From contig JAKAUD010000057.1 in NCBI GenBank assembly GCA_021827885.1, forward strand, positions 1 through 10,941: DNA of 10,941 nucleotides, read 5' to 3'. The position numbers were made by a program, and so were the translations under genes. Source of the stretch: Thermoplasmata archaeon (lineage in GTDB: Archaea > Thermoplasmatota > Thermoplasmata > Thermoplasmatales > Thermoplasmataceae). A model generated the notes under the pieces. That model was not told the origin of the DNA, searched no databases, and saw only the letters and a list, made by a program, of their open reading frames with translations. Of the stretch, positions 1 through 6,931 are shown in pieces; within the stretch, counting starts at the first letter, position 1, and every line of letters begins with the position of its first letter.

Positions 1-1097
1 GCTTTACTGATATGAAAGGTTCAGTGATTGAGTCAAGACTAGAGCGAACTCCTATGACTCCTGCTTCAAATACAAAGATTTTAACTGCCTATCTTGCAGT
101 TGAAAAATATGGAATGAACCACACCTTCGAAACACATTTTGAGAAGTATGGAAAATCAATTCTTGTTGACGGCGGACCAACTTTTTTTCTAAATCCAAAT
201 AAACCTGAGTTCAGACAGAAGTTCGAAAATATAATCGATCAAATAAGATCAGGAAGCCGCATAAAGTCAATTCTACTCGCAAATCCCATAGTCGATAGTC
301 AGAGATATAATGAATGCTGGCAGATCGGAGATTCTAAATATTCGTATCAAGCCCCTGTTTCAAACTTTTCCGTAATGGAAAACTGTCATTACAAGAACAA
401 AAAAAATAAGCCTCAAGAATTTTCATCGATAGTGAACCATGCCTCAGAAGAAGCTTATAGTCCTGTTAGGAATCCAGAACGATATTTTGCAGATTCCATT
501 CTTTCTGGTTCTAATATAGATTATTATGTTCCGGTGAAAAGATGTAACGTTCACGCTACGGATGTCTATGCTTCACATTCAGCAATATTGTCAGACGTTG
601 CAACGCACATGCTCGTTGAAAGCTGCAATTTTTACGCGGAGATACTTTTCAAGAGCCTCTCATATGATGGAAAGAATCCGGGCGATTGGCAAAAATCGGC
701 CAGACTTGCAATAAATATGTTATCCAGTATCGAAGGTTCAGAAGGGATACGAATCAAAGATGGATCAGGTCTTTGCAAAGACAATCTTATGACACCAATA
801 TTCACAGTAAATCTGTTACGACATGCCTATGAAAAATATGGCAAATCATTCCAGAATTTATTTCCAGGGCAAGGTAAGGGAACGTTAAGGAATAGACGGA
901 TTAATAATGCCGAAGATGGAATTATTGCCAAGACAGGTACATTATCATCAGTCTCTGCATTATCGGGTTACATCCTAAGCACTGGTACAATCTTTAGTAT
1001 CTTTATTAATAACTCTGTCGCCCAAACAAACGAACGAGAAGCTTTCATTGACCGGATTGTTTCCGATTTCATTGAAAGACACCGGAGTGCAGCATAA
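1..1097 (+). CDS. dacB: D-alanyl-D-alanine carboxypeptidase-like protein (peptidase S13/PBP4 family), 5' end cut by window
   Basis: Serine peptidase of the PBP4/DacB type, which removes the terminal D-Ala from peptidoglycan-type peptides through an acyl-serine. The catalytic signatures are present; numbering is from the ATG at 12. The SxxK tetrad is SNTK at 19-22 within PASNTK, the SxN triad is SCN at 204-206, KTG is at 307-309, and the S13-typical DGSGL is at 250-254. The frame stays open from base 3 through the codons before base 12, and SxxK normally lies some 50 or more residues in, so the true start and any signal peptide are upstream of the window. The SxxK-to-SxN distance is about 185 residues, shorter than the roughly 240-250 I recall for E. 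coli DacB or R39, suggesting trimmed insert domains. The lysA-like gene follows 58 nt downstream on the same strand. An S13 enzyme is odd in an archaeon without peptidoglycan. The family call is secure; the substrate is inferred. Confidence 0.88.
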   Translation, partial: FTDMKGSVIESRLERTPMTPASNTKILTAYLAVEKYGMNHTFETHFEKYGKSILVDGGPTFFLNPNKPEFRQKFENIIDQIRSGSRIKSILLANPIVDSQRYNECWQIGDSKYSYQAPVSNFSVMENCHYKNKKNKPQEFSSIVNHASEEAYSPVRNPERYFADSILSGSNIDYYVPVKRCNVHATDVYASHSAILSDVATHMLVESCNFYAEILFKSLSYDGKNPGDWQKSARLAINMLSSIEGSEGIRIKDGSGLCKDNLMTPIFTVNLLRHAYEKYGKSFQNLFPGQGKGTLRNRRINNAEDGIIAKTGTLSSVSALSGYILSTGTIFSIFINNSVAQTNEREAFIDRIVSDFIERHRSAA

Positions 1098-1127
1098 TTT
1101 TATTCAAACTGCAGGACCAAAAAACAG

Positions 1128-1134
1128 TTTTATG
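1128..1134 (+). promoter_or_regulatory. Possible TATA element for the lysA-like gene
   Basis: TTTATGC-like element about 21 nt before the ATG at 1156, in an AT-rich 58-nt gap. The bases just before the ATG (TAACCCAAC) contain no Shine-Dalgarno, so a leaderless transcript from a private promoter is possible. Read-through from the carboxypeptidase gene is equally possible. The match is weak. Confidence 0.3.
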
Positions 1135-1155
1135 CTCTAATTAACATAACCCAAC

Positions 1156-2403
1156 ATGAAACAGAAAATTTTTGACGATTTCATGGCTTCCAACAACCAC
1201 CTCATTTGGTTTAAGAGAGACCTTGTTGAGTTTGCAGAAAAATACGGAACTCCATTAATAGTATACTCAAAGCAGAAAATCATTTCGAATTTCTCTAAAA
1301 TAGACGATTCATTCAGAAAATTCACAGATAGTTACTCCATAAACTATGCAATAAAAGCCAACAGCAATGCGTCCATACTTTCGCTGCTAAGGGAAAGAGG
1401 GTCTGGCGTTGACGCGTCATCATATCACGAAGTTATGACCGCGATTAATTCAGGTTTCTCTACCGACAATATTTCTTACACTGCAAACAATGCATCTCCC
1501 AAAGAGCTGAGTTTTGTTTCCGAAATGGGAGTTAAGATGAACTTTGACTCCATAGGCCAATTTAACAGTTTAGGTAAACGCATGCCAAAAAGTGTAAGTT
1601 TTAGAATAAAGTCAGAATACGGAAGAGGAGAATTCAAGGGAACTACCACTTCTGGACATGGAGCAAAGTTTGGGGAATTACCAGATTTAGCTGTTGTCGG
1701 ATACCGGAGAGCCAAAGAACTGGGATGCGAACATTTCGGTATTCACATTATGACAGGATCGAATATCACAGACCCGGATCATTTTTCCAAGGTTGCGCGT
1801 GATATCTCAAGAACAGCAGTTCATATTGCAAACTTATCAGGAGTCAGATTTGATTATCTGGATATTGGAGGTGGTTTTGGCGTGCCATACAAGCCTGATG
1901 ATAATGAGCTTGACATGGCCCTTACAGCAGAAGTAATTTTTAAAAACATTTCGATTGAGTTTACCGCAGGTGGTCTTGATACCCCAGAAATTGTAATGGA
2001 ACCTGGCCGCTATATAGTTGCCAATGCTGGTGTTCTTCTTGGAACCATTCGTGATGTAAAGTGTCAGGAAATGAACTATGTGGGAACTGATATAGGCATG
2101 AATATTTTAATCAGACCTGCCCTTTACGGTGCCTACCACCATATTGTTATAGCCAACAAGATAAATGATGAAGCGACTTTTCCTTGCGAGGTAACTGGTC
2201 AGATATGTGAGAACACAGATAGAATTGGAAGAGAAATGACATTTCCAGATCCGCATCCTGGCGATATTATAGCGGTGTTCAACGCCGGAGCTTACGTGAG
2301 ATCTATGGCTAGCAACTACAACGGCAGAGGTTTACCACAGGAAGTCCTTTTCGATGAGAGATCTGATATGGTGATTTCCTCGCGTGAATCTGGATACATG
2401 TAG
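1156..2403 (+). CDS. lysA: Diaminopimelate decarboxylase-like PLP enzyme (LysA family, fold type III)
   Basis: Decarboxylase expected to convert meso-diaminopimelate to L-lysine and CO2 in the cytoplasm, or a related decarboxylase. At 415 aa it has normal family length. N-terminal alpha/beta barrel: PLP Schiff-base lysine K67 in YAIKAN (64-69), phosphate-binding glycine loop DIGGGFG (236-242), EPGR at 282-285. C-terminal beta domain: C351-E352 and D355 in CENTD, matching the usual CESGD that completes the partner subunit's active site, then AGAY at 377-380 and SMASNYNGR at 383-391, a hallmark of the family. Oddity: where classical LysA has H-x-H-I-G-S, this protein has H197-I-M-T-G-S, so the second His that stacks on the PLP ring is Met199. 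This suggests a divergent LysA subgroup. No Shine-Dalgarno precedes the ATG; the next in-frame ATG is at 1183. The neighbouring D,D-carboxypeptidase suggests use of scavenged DAP; de novo lysine synthesis is the alternative. Confidence 0.85.
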   Translation: MKQKIFDDFMASNNHLIWFKRDLVEFAEKYGTPLIVYSKQKIISNFSKIDDSFRKFTDSYSINYAIKANSNASILSLLRERGSGVDASSYHEVMTAINSGFSTDNISYTANNASPKELSFVSEMGVKMNFDSIGQFNSLGKRMPKSVSFRIKSEYGRGEFKGTTTSGHGAKFGELPDLAVVGYRRAKELGCEHFGIHIMTGSNITDPDHFSKVARDISRTAVHIANLSGVRFDYLDIGGGFGVPYKPDDNELDMALTAEVIFKNISIEFTAGGLDTPEIVMEPGRYIVANAGVLLGTIRDVKCQEMNYVGTDIGMNILIRPALYGAYHHIVIANKINDEATFPCEVTGQICENTDRIGREMTFPDPHPGDIIAVFNAGAYVRSMASNYNGRGLPQEVLFDERSDMVISSRESGYM

Positions 2404-2427
2404 GTATTTAACAATAATATCAGGAAA

Positions 2428-2946
2428 TCAGAGCCATTCACCAAAATCGTTCAGTATCCTATCTCTGTCCTTCAAATCCCCCATCCTTTGAATCAATTCC
2501 ATATCCCTGAGATATTTCATTGATTCTGTCTCGTCAGGCCGATCATAGGAAAAACAAATGTCAGATAAGATTAAAGAATCAAAAAACAAAGAAAAAATCT
2601 TTTTAGCCCTCTGAGAATGATAGCATGATGTAACAATATAAAGTTTCGATGGGCGAATTCCCATTTCTTTTAAAACATTCCTCGTGAAAAAAGCATTGCC
2701 TATAGTAGATCCTGACCTCTCCTCCAACATGATCCTTGAAGGGTTTAACCCGTATTTGAGCAGTGTGTCCGCTATTACACGTGCTTCGCTCTTCTCGCAT
2801 TTTGGTTCTGTTTTGCCTCCAGAAGCAATCGCTAGCATATATTCATGCTTCACCATGAAATCAGCAGCGACTTTGGACCTTCCTAATATTTCAGGACCCG
2901 TGCACTTTTCACTTAACCTGCAACCTAAGATAATCACCAATTCCAT
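2428..2946 (-). CDS. DUF218 domain protein (YdcF/SanA/ElyC-like)
   Basis: Small 172-aa protein made up almost entirely of a DUF218 domain with a Rossmann-like fold. Visible signatures are the first strand ELVIILGCRL (2-11), ASGGKTE (41-47), the SEA motif (53-55) followed by a helix, the EERSGSTIGNA segment (75-85), and the strand-turn IVTSCYHSQRA (104-114), where YHSQRA matches the family's conserved H-x-x-R-A type motif. There is no signal peptide or membrane segment, unlike bacterial SanA and ElyC, so it should be cytoplasmic, closer to YdcF. The biochemical function of the family is unsettled; bacterial members affect envelope integrity and peptidoglycan precursor metabolism. It is the last gene of the peptide-transporter operon, 9 nt after the dppF stop, with an AGGAA ribosome site overlapping that stop. 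It meets the lysA-like gene tail to tail with 24 nt between. Family confident, role unknown. Confidence 0.8.
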   Translation of the reverse strand: MELVIILGCRLSEKCTGPEILGRSKVAADFMVKHEYMLAIASGGKTEPKCEKSEARVIADTLLKYGLNPSRIMLEERSGSTIGNAFFTRNVLKEMGIRPSKLYIVTSCYHSQRAKKIFSLFFDSLILSDICFSYDRPDETESMKYLRDMELIQRMGDLKDRDRILNDFGEWL

Positions 2947-2952
2947 GAATCA

Positions 2953-2957
2953 TTCCT
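2953..2957 (-). promoter_or_regulatory. Shine-Dalgarno of the DUF218 gene, overlapping the dppF stop
   Basis: AGGAA on the minus strand, 6 nt before the ATG at 2946. Its AG is part of the TAG stop of dppF (2956-2958), giving TAGGAA. This ties the DUF218 gene to translation of the transporter operon. Confidence 0.55.
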
Positions 2958-3966
2958 ATAACAATGGATAGAAGCATGCCACATAATGTTCATTTCTAAC
3001 TTTTTTAAGTTGAGGTCTTTCGGTTTCACATTGATCTTTTTTGAATGGGCAGAAATGGGCAAATGAGCAGCCTTTGATGCCACCATTGTAAAAGTTGAAG
3101 TCAAGGTTTAGTTTGGTGATATGATTTTTATTATTATTTTCAAGGTCAGGCATTGAGTTTATAAGAATCTCACTGTATGGATGCATGGGGTGTTTTGCGA
3201 TCTCGTCGGCATCACCGTACTCTACTACTCTTCCAAAGTTCATTACCGCCATCTTGTCTCCAATAAATCGAGAAGTGGCTAGCTCATGGGAAATGTACAT
3301 CATGGAAAACTTCATCTCACTTTTGAGCTTTTTTAGTAAATTTATAACAGTAGCGCTAATGGATACATCAAGCATTGAAGTTGGTTCATCGGCTACTATG
3401 AATGACGGATTCATAATTAACGATCTGGCAATTGAAACTCTTTGCCTCTGACCCCCTGAAAGTGATTTCGGAAAGACATCCAGGAAACTATTGCCAGGTT
3501 GTAAGCCAACTCTATCAAGCATTTCAGCTACCAATTCTCTCCTCTTTTCTTGATTTAGATCCTTACGAAAAGATACCAAAGGTGAAGATACTGATTTGTA
3601 TATTGTGTTAAAAGGATTCAGAGAGGAATATGGATCCTGGAATATCATTTGAGTTTTAGAACGAAATTTAAATAACTTTCTTCCCCTAAGCTTGCTAACA
3701 TCCTGATTTTCGAAGAATATTGATCCTCTTGTGATATCCAAAAGCTTAACTGCAGCAAGTCCCATGGTAGTTTTTCCACTACCACTTTCGCCCACCACTG
3801 CAAGTGTTTCTCCCTTTTTTATCCCTATAGAAACATTATCAAGGGCATGGTTTACTATTCTGCCGCTCTTGAAGATTTTCTCAACTTCATTAAATCTCAA
3901 TACGAATTCGTCAGAGCTATTATTCTGAAAGTCATCCTTTATGTTCACACTTTCGTATTCGTTCAT
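2956..3966 (-). CDS. dppF: Peptide ABC transporter ATP-binding protein (OppF/DppF type)
   Basis: Second ATPase of a dipeptide/oligopeptide importer; it would form a heterodimer with the DppD-type ATPase on the cytoplasmic face and power uptake. At 336 aa it has typical length. Motifs: Walker A GESGSGKTT (59-67), Q-loop Gln110 in FQDP, ABC signature LSGGQ (169-173), Walker B FIVADE (189-194) with catalytic E194, D-loop SMLD (197-200), switch His227. The C-terminal oligopeptide-transporter extension carries C300, C306, C313 and C331, the pattern proposed to bind an Fe-S cluster in Opp/Dpp ATPases. Residues 1-20 are a polar extension before the ABC core. The start is supported by GAGGT 8 nt upstream. 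It lies 27 nt after the dppD stop and 9 nt before the DUF218 gene. All residues needed for ATP hydrolysis are present. The substrate cannot be read from the ATPase. Confidence 0.93.
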   Translation of the reverse strand: MNEYESVNIKDDFQNNSSDEFVLRFNEVEKIFKSGRIVNHALDNVSIGIKKGETLAVVGESGSGKTTMGLAAVKLLDITRGSIFFENQDVSKLRGRKLFKFRSKTQMIFQDPYSSLNPFNTIYKSVSSPLVSFRKDLNQEKRRELVAEMLDRVGLQPGNSFLDVFPKSLSGGQRQRVSIARSLIMNPSFIVADEPTSMLDVSISATVINLLKKLKSEMKFSMMYISHELATSRFIGDKMAVMNFGRVVEYGDADEIAKHPMHPYSEILINSMPDLENNNKNHITKLNLDFNFYNGGIKGCSFAHFCPFKKDQCETERPQLKKVRNEHYVACFYPLL

Positions 3967-3974
3967 AAAACTTT

Positions 3975-3979
3975 ACCTC
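3975..3979 (-). promoter_or_regulatory. Shine-Dalgarno of dppF
   Basis: GAGGT on the minus strand, 8 nt before the ATG at 3966, complementary to the archaeal 16S rRNA tail. It supports this start over later in-frame codons. Confidence 0.6.
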
Positions 3980-3993
3980 AACTATATTTCACT

Positions 3994-4980
3994 TCAATCA
4001 TCCTTACTGGCTTGACCAGGTTTTATACACTCAACAAAATGGGACTTCCCCACTATTGCTGGCGAAAGATCGTATCTAAGACATGCATTTTCCGCTATTG
4101 GGCATCGGTTGTAAAAACTGCATCCGCTTATTGGTTTGCTGAGGTCAGGTGGGAATCCTTCACTCACAGGAAGATATCCTTCTTTATCAGTTGAAAGGCT
4201 TATCATTGAAGAAAGAAGCATACTAGTATATGGATGCAAAGGGGAAGCGAGTACTTCTTCCTTTGTTCCCAGTTCAACAATCCTCCCTGCATAAAATATT
4301 CCTACCTTATCAGCAATAGTTGCAGCCACGGATAAATCATGTGTAACAAAAATTACGGTTAAATTTAGTTCTTCCTTTATTTTACTGAGTGATGCGAGGA
4401 TTTCACTCTGTACTATTACGTCTAATGCAGTAGTTGGTTCATCTGCAATAAGAAGTTCCGGTTCACAAGAAAGCGCTAAAGCAATGGATACCCTCTGTTT
4501 CATACCACCGCTGAGCTCGTGTGGATAAAGTCGTCTCACCTTTGGTCCGAGACCAGCGATTGAAAGATACTTATCAATTCTTTCACTCAAATCTCCCTTA
4601 ATATCGTGTGCCTCGAAAGTATCATAAAATTGATCTTCAATTCTAGCAACTGGATTCAGCACATTCATAGCAGACTGAAAGATCATTGCAATTTTCTTCC
4701 ACCTAAAAGCTCTTAGTTTTGGAAGTGAGAGATCCATTATCGAAACAGAATCCTCAGACCCATTGAATATCATTGAACCTGAAATAATTTCCCCAGGGGG
4801 CTCAATAAGCCGCATAATAGAGAAACCAAGTGTCGATTTACCAGATCCAGATTCTCCTACGAGAGCAAGTATCTTCCCTCTTTCCACATCAACACTGAGG
4901 TTACGTATGGCATGCACATCTCCTTTCTGAGCGTGAAAGACGGTGTTAAGATTTTGTACGGAAAGGATTATTTCAGTCAT
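3994..4980 (-). CDS. dppD: Peptide ABC transporter ATP-binding protein (OppD/DppD type)
   Basis: First ATPase of the peptide importer, partner of the DppF-type protein. It has 328 aa. Motifs: Walker A GESGSGKST (42-50), Q-loop Gln102, signature LSGGM (156-160; the GGM variant is usual for OppD/DppD), Walker B LLIADE (176-181) with E181, D-loop TALD (184-187), switch His214 in THDLS. The C-terminal extension includes the HPYT motif (249-252) and four cysteines, C287, C293, C300 and C318. Their spacing (5, 6 and 17 residues between) is identical to that in the neighbouring dppF product. The ATG overlaps the permease C stop as ATGA, and AGGTGA stands 6 nt upstream, so the two genes are translationally coupled. 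The ATPase is intact; the transported peptide class is inferred from the family only. Confidence 0.93.
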   Translation of the reverse strand: MTEIILSVQNLNTVFHAQKGDVHAIRNLSVDVERGKILALVGESGSGKSTLGFSIMRLIEPPGEIISGSMIFNGSEDSVSIMDLSLPKLRAFRWKKIAMIFQSAMNVLNPVARIEDQFYDTFEAHDIKGDLSERIDKYLSIAGLGPKVRRLYPHELSGGMKQRVSIALALSCEPELLIADEPTTALDVIVQSEILASLSKIKEELNLTVIFVTHDLSVAATIADKVGIFYAGRIVELGTKEEVLASPLHPYTSMLLSSMISLSTDKEGYLPVSEGFPPDLSKPISGCSFYNRCPIAENACLRYDLSPAIVGKSHFVECIKPGQASKDD

Positions 4981-5879
4981 TTAATTTCACCTGATGCCTG
5001 TCCCATGGCCTCATTTACTCCACTGCCAAATAGATTTGCTGCGATTCCTACTAGTGCAATTGAAAGCCCTGGTGGGACAATCCACCACCATGCCCTGTAT
5101 ACTATGGCATCTTCTGTCTGAGCCCAATAAAGAGATGTTCCCCAGTTGATTGAGTTGAGATTCCCAAGACCGAAGAATGCAAGACCAGCTTGTGCTACGA
5201 TTGCTCCAACCATAAGATAAACAGCATTGATTATGATCAATGGAAGCACATGCTTAAACAGTTCTCCAAACATAATTCTAAAACCACTGAGGCCAGCAAG
5301 TCTTGCTGCATCTATAAACGGCTGTTCTTTAAGAGTGAGTATCTGCGATCGGATAACCCTTGACATAAACGGCCAACTTAGGAACGAAAGAATTAGTATT
5401 GTTGTTGAGGTCTTAGGAGGCAGATATGCAGACAGAATTACAAGAAGAGGAAATGTGGGCAATATTAGAAAAATATCTACGATTCTCATTAGAACATTAT
5501 CGGTTATTCCTGCGTAATATCCAGCTATCAGACCTACTGCAGTCCCTATTAGAGTAGCCATAATGGCAACTGATGCACCAACATAAAGTGAAACACCGGT
5601 TCCATACAGATACCAGGATAACAAATCGTGACCTATGTAATCTGTTCCAAATAAATGCGCCGACGATGGAGGGAGCCAGTCCGGAAACTTTGTTGTGAAC
5701 GGACTATATGGAGATATAAATGGACCAACTATACCAATGGCGGCAAAACCCAAGAAAATAACAATTCCTGCCTTTGCCTTACTATTGGACCATATTTGCC
5801 ACAAAAAGTTCTCCTTAATAGCTGAGGTTTTCTTTGTGGACTTTTTTAATACATTTTCTCCAGTTACAGGTTCTATCAT
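4977..5879 (-). CDS. dppC: Peptide ABC transporter permease (OppC/DppC type)
   Basis: One of two membrane subunits of the peptide importer. At 300 aa it shows the DppC pattern: a cytoplasmic N-terminus, a first helix at about 38-56, an external loop containing the family motif GTDYIGHDLLSWYLYGTGVS (78-97), then helices at about 100-120, 132-153, 159-175, 215-237 and 265-286. The EAA loop that contacts the ATPase is at about 187-215 (FIDAARLAGLSGFRIM followed by the KHVLP segment). AGLAFFGLG (231-239) is another family signature. The start is well supported by AGGTGA 5 nt upstream. It follows the permease B stop by only 5 nt and its own stop overlaps the dppD start by 4 nt. No truncation is seen. 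Confidence 0.92.
   Translation of the reverse strand: MIEPVTGENVLKKSTKKTSAIKENFLWQIWSNSKAKAGIVIFLGFAAIGIVGPFISPYSPFTTKFPDWLPPSSAHLFGTDYIGHDLLSWYLYGTGVSLYVGASVAIMATLIGTAVGLIAGYYAGITDNVLMRIVDIFLILPTFPLLVILSAYLPPKTSTTILILSFLSWPFMSRVIRSQILTLKEQPFIDAARLAGLSGFRIMFGELFKHVLPLIIINAVYLMVGAIVAQAGLAFFGLGNLNSINWGTSLYWAQTEDAIVYRAWWWIVPPGLSIALVGIAANLFGSGVNEAMGQASGEIK
4987..4992 (-). promoter_or_regulatory. Shine-Dalgarno of dppD inside the end of dppC
   Basis: AGGTGA on the minus strand, 6 nt before the ATG at 4980, lying within the last codons of dppC. Together with the ATGA stop/start overlap this indicates coupled translation. Confidence 0.65.
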
Positions 5880-5884
5880 TCATT

Positions 5885-5890
5885 TCACCT
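5885..5890 (-). promoter_or_regulatory. Shine-Dalgarno of dppC, containing the dppB stop
   Basis: AGGTGA on the minus strand, 5 nt before the ATG at 5879. The TGA of this site is also the stop codon of permease B, so a terminating ribosome would be positioned directly at the next start. Confidence 0.65.
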
Positions 5891-6889
5891 TAATTCAACT
5901 CTTGGGTCCAAAAATGCGTATAGCAAATCGGCAAGGAAATTTGCTATAATTACAGTGATAGTAATCACTAAGAATATGCCGTCGATTAAAGGATAGTCGA
6001 GTGATGTAACTGCTTCATAGAGTACGTACCCGATTCCAGGATATGAGAAAACAACTTCCACAAAAAATGCGCCTGCTACTATAAAGCCGAAAGCCAGTAC
6101 AATATGTGTTGTTACAGGTAATATTGCATTCCGTGAAGCATATTTCTTTTGTATTATTCTTTCGGGAATACCCTTGGCTTTAGCCAGAAGAAGGTAGTCT
6201 TCTCTATTCTGGTTAACCATTGTATTACGCATCGTTAGGGCAAATCCAGGAAACGTTGTTAGAACAAGAGTAATTATTGGCAGTCCACTGTGCCAGAGAA
6301 CATTTGAAATAAATCCCCAGCTAAATCCAGGTGACAAATTGATTGAAAAAGCCCCAGAAACAGGAAATAATCTTATTCCTCCTGGAAGAACTATCATTAC
6401 CGCAAAGATCAACTGGAATATAATAGCTATCCAAAAGTATGGTAATGAGGTTAGCCCTATGAAGAAAGCAGAAATGCCAGTTTCAGCTTTGCTTCCACTT
6501 CGCCAGCCAATAAATTGGCCGAACAATACACCAAGTACAGATGAAATTGTGGTCGCAGTTCCCAATAAAAACAATGTCCACGGTAAATGTTGCGCGATAA
6601 CTTCAGTCACAGTTTCAGGATAGTAGTAGTATGATATACCCATGTTGCCATGAAAAAGCTCGATAATATATCTCTCAAATTGATAAAGAAGATTTGGATT
6701 CTGAAGTCCGAACTCAGACTCCAATATCTTAACTTTGTTAAGAGGTATGTAGTGATAATTGGCCAGCAAAAGTGTAGTAACTGGATTTCCTGGAATTATT
6801 CTTGGCAACATGAAGTTAATTACAAGAGCAACTGCGGCTGTCAGAACAGCATAAGATGTTCTTAGAGCTATATATTTTCGAGTAATCAT
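5885..6889 (-). CDS. dppB: Peptide ABC transporter permease (OppB/DppB type)
   Basis: The other membrane subunit of the importer, 334 aa. Expected topology is six helices: about 11-30, 103-126, 139-168, 200-220, 261-284 and 303-325. Family marks are PRIIPGNP just after helix 1 (29-36), the long external loop between helices 1 and 2, the EAA loop at about 230-256 (EDYLLLAKAKGIPERII onward), VVFSYPGIGYVLYEAV (279-294) and a DPR near the C-terminus (328-330). The stretch GISYYYYPETV (84-94) corresponds to the usual G-x-S segment before helix 2. No strong ribosome site precedes the start; only a GGGG about 8-11 nt upstream. The 42-nt gap from the binding-protein gene is the longest in the operon and is T-rich on the coding strand. 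Intact. Confidence 0.92.
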   Translation of the reverse strand: MITRKYIALRTSYAVLTAAVALVINFMLPRIIPGNPVTTLLLANYHYIPLNKVKILESEFGLQNPNLLYQFERYIIELFHGNMGISYYYYPETVTEVIAQHLPWTLFLLGTATTISSVLGVLFGQFIGWRSGSKAETGISAFFIGLTSLPYFWIAIIFQLIFAVMIVLPGGIRLFPVSGAFSINLSPGFSWGFISNVLWHSGLPIITLVLTTFPGFALTMRNTMVNQNREDYLLLAKAKGIPERIIQKKYASRNAILPVTTHIVLAFGFIVAGAFFVEVVFSYPGIGYVLYEAVTSLDYPLIDGIFLVITITVIIANFLADLLYAFLDPRVELR

Positions 6890-6899
6890 TAAGCTGGCC

Positions 6900-6922
6900 C
6901 CAATTAAAAATTATAAAAAAGT
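6900..6922 (-). promoter_or_regulatory. T-rich dppA-dppB spacer: attenuator-like T-tract or internal TATA element
   Basis: On the coding strand the spacer reads CTTTTTTATAATTTTTAATT, two T-runs of 6 and 5. Archaeal RNA polymerase terminates at T-tracts, so part of the transcripts could end after the binding-protein gene. The same bases resemble a TATA box about 21 nt before the dppB ATG, the spacing seen at the other leaderless-type starts in this window. Sequence alone does not decide between these. Confidence 0.35.
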
Positions 6923-6931
6923 TGAGGAAGT

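Noticed and set aside
1476..1715. 79-codon minus-strand frame inside the lysA-like gene
   Set aside because: Antisense to conserved LysA barrel sequence; no independent support.
2684..2971. 95-codon plus-strand open frame opposite the DUF218 gene
   Set aside because: It lies antisense to a gene with clear family motifs and has no ribosome site or motif of its own.
3847..4194. 115-codon plus-strand open frame across the dppF/dppD junction
   Set aside because: It is antisense to two well-conserved ATPase genes, contains no recognisable motif and has atypical composition; a shadow frame.
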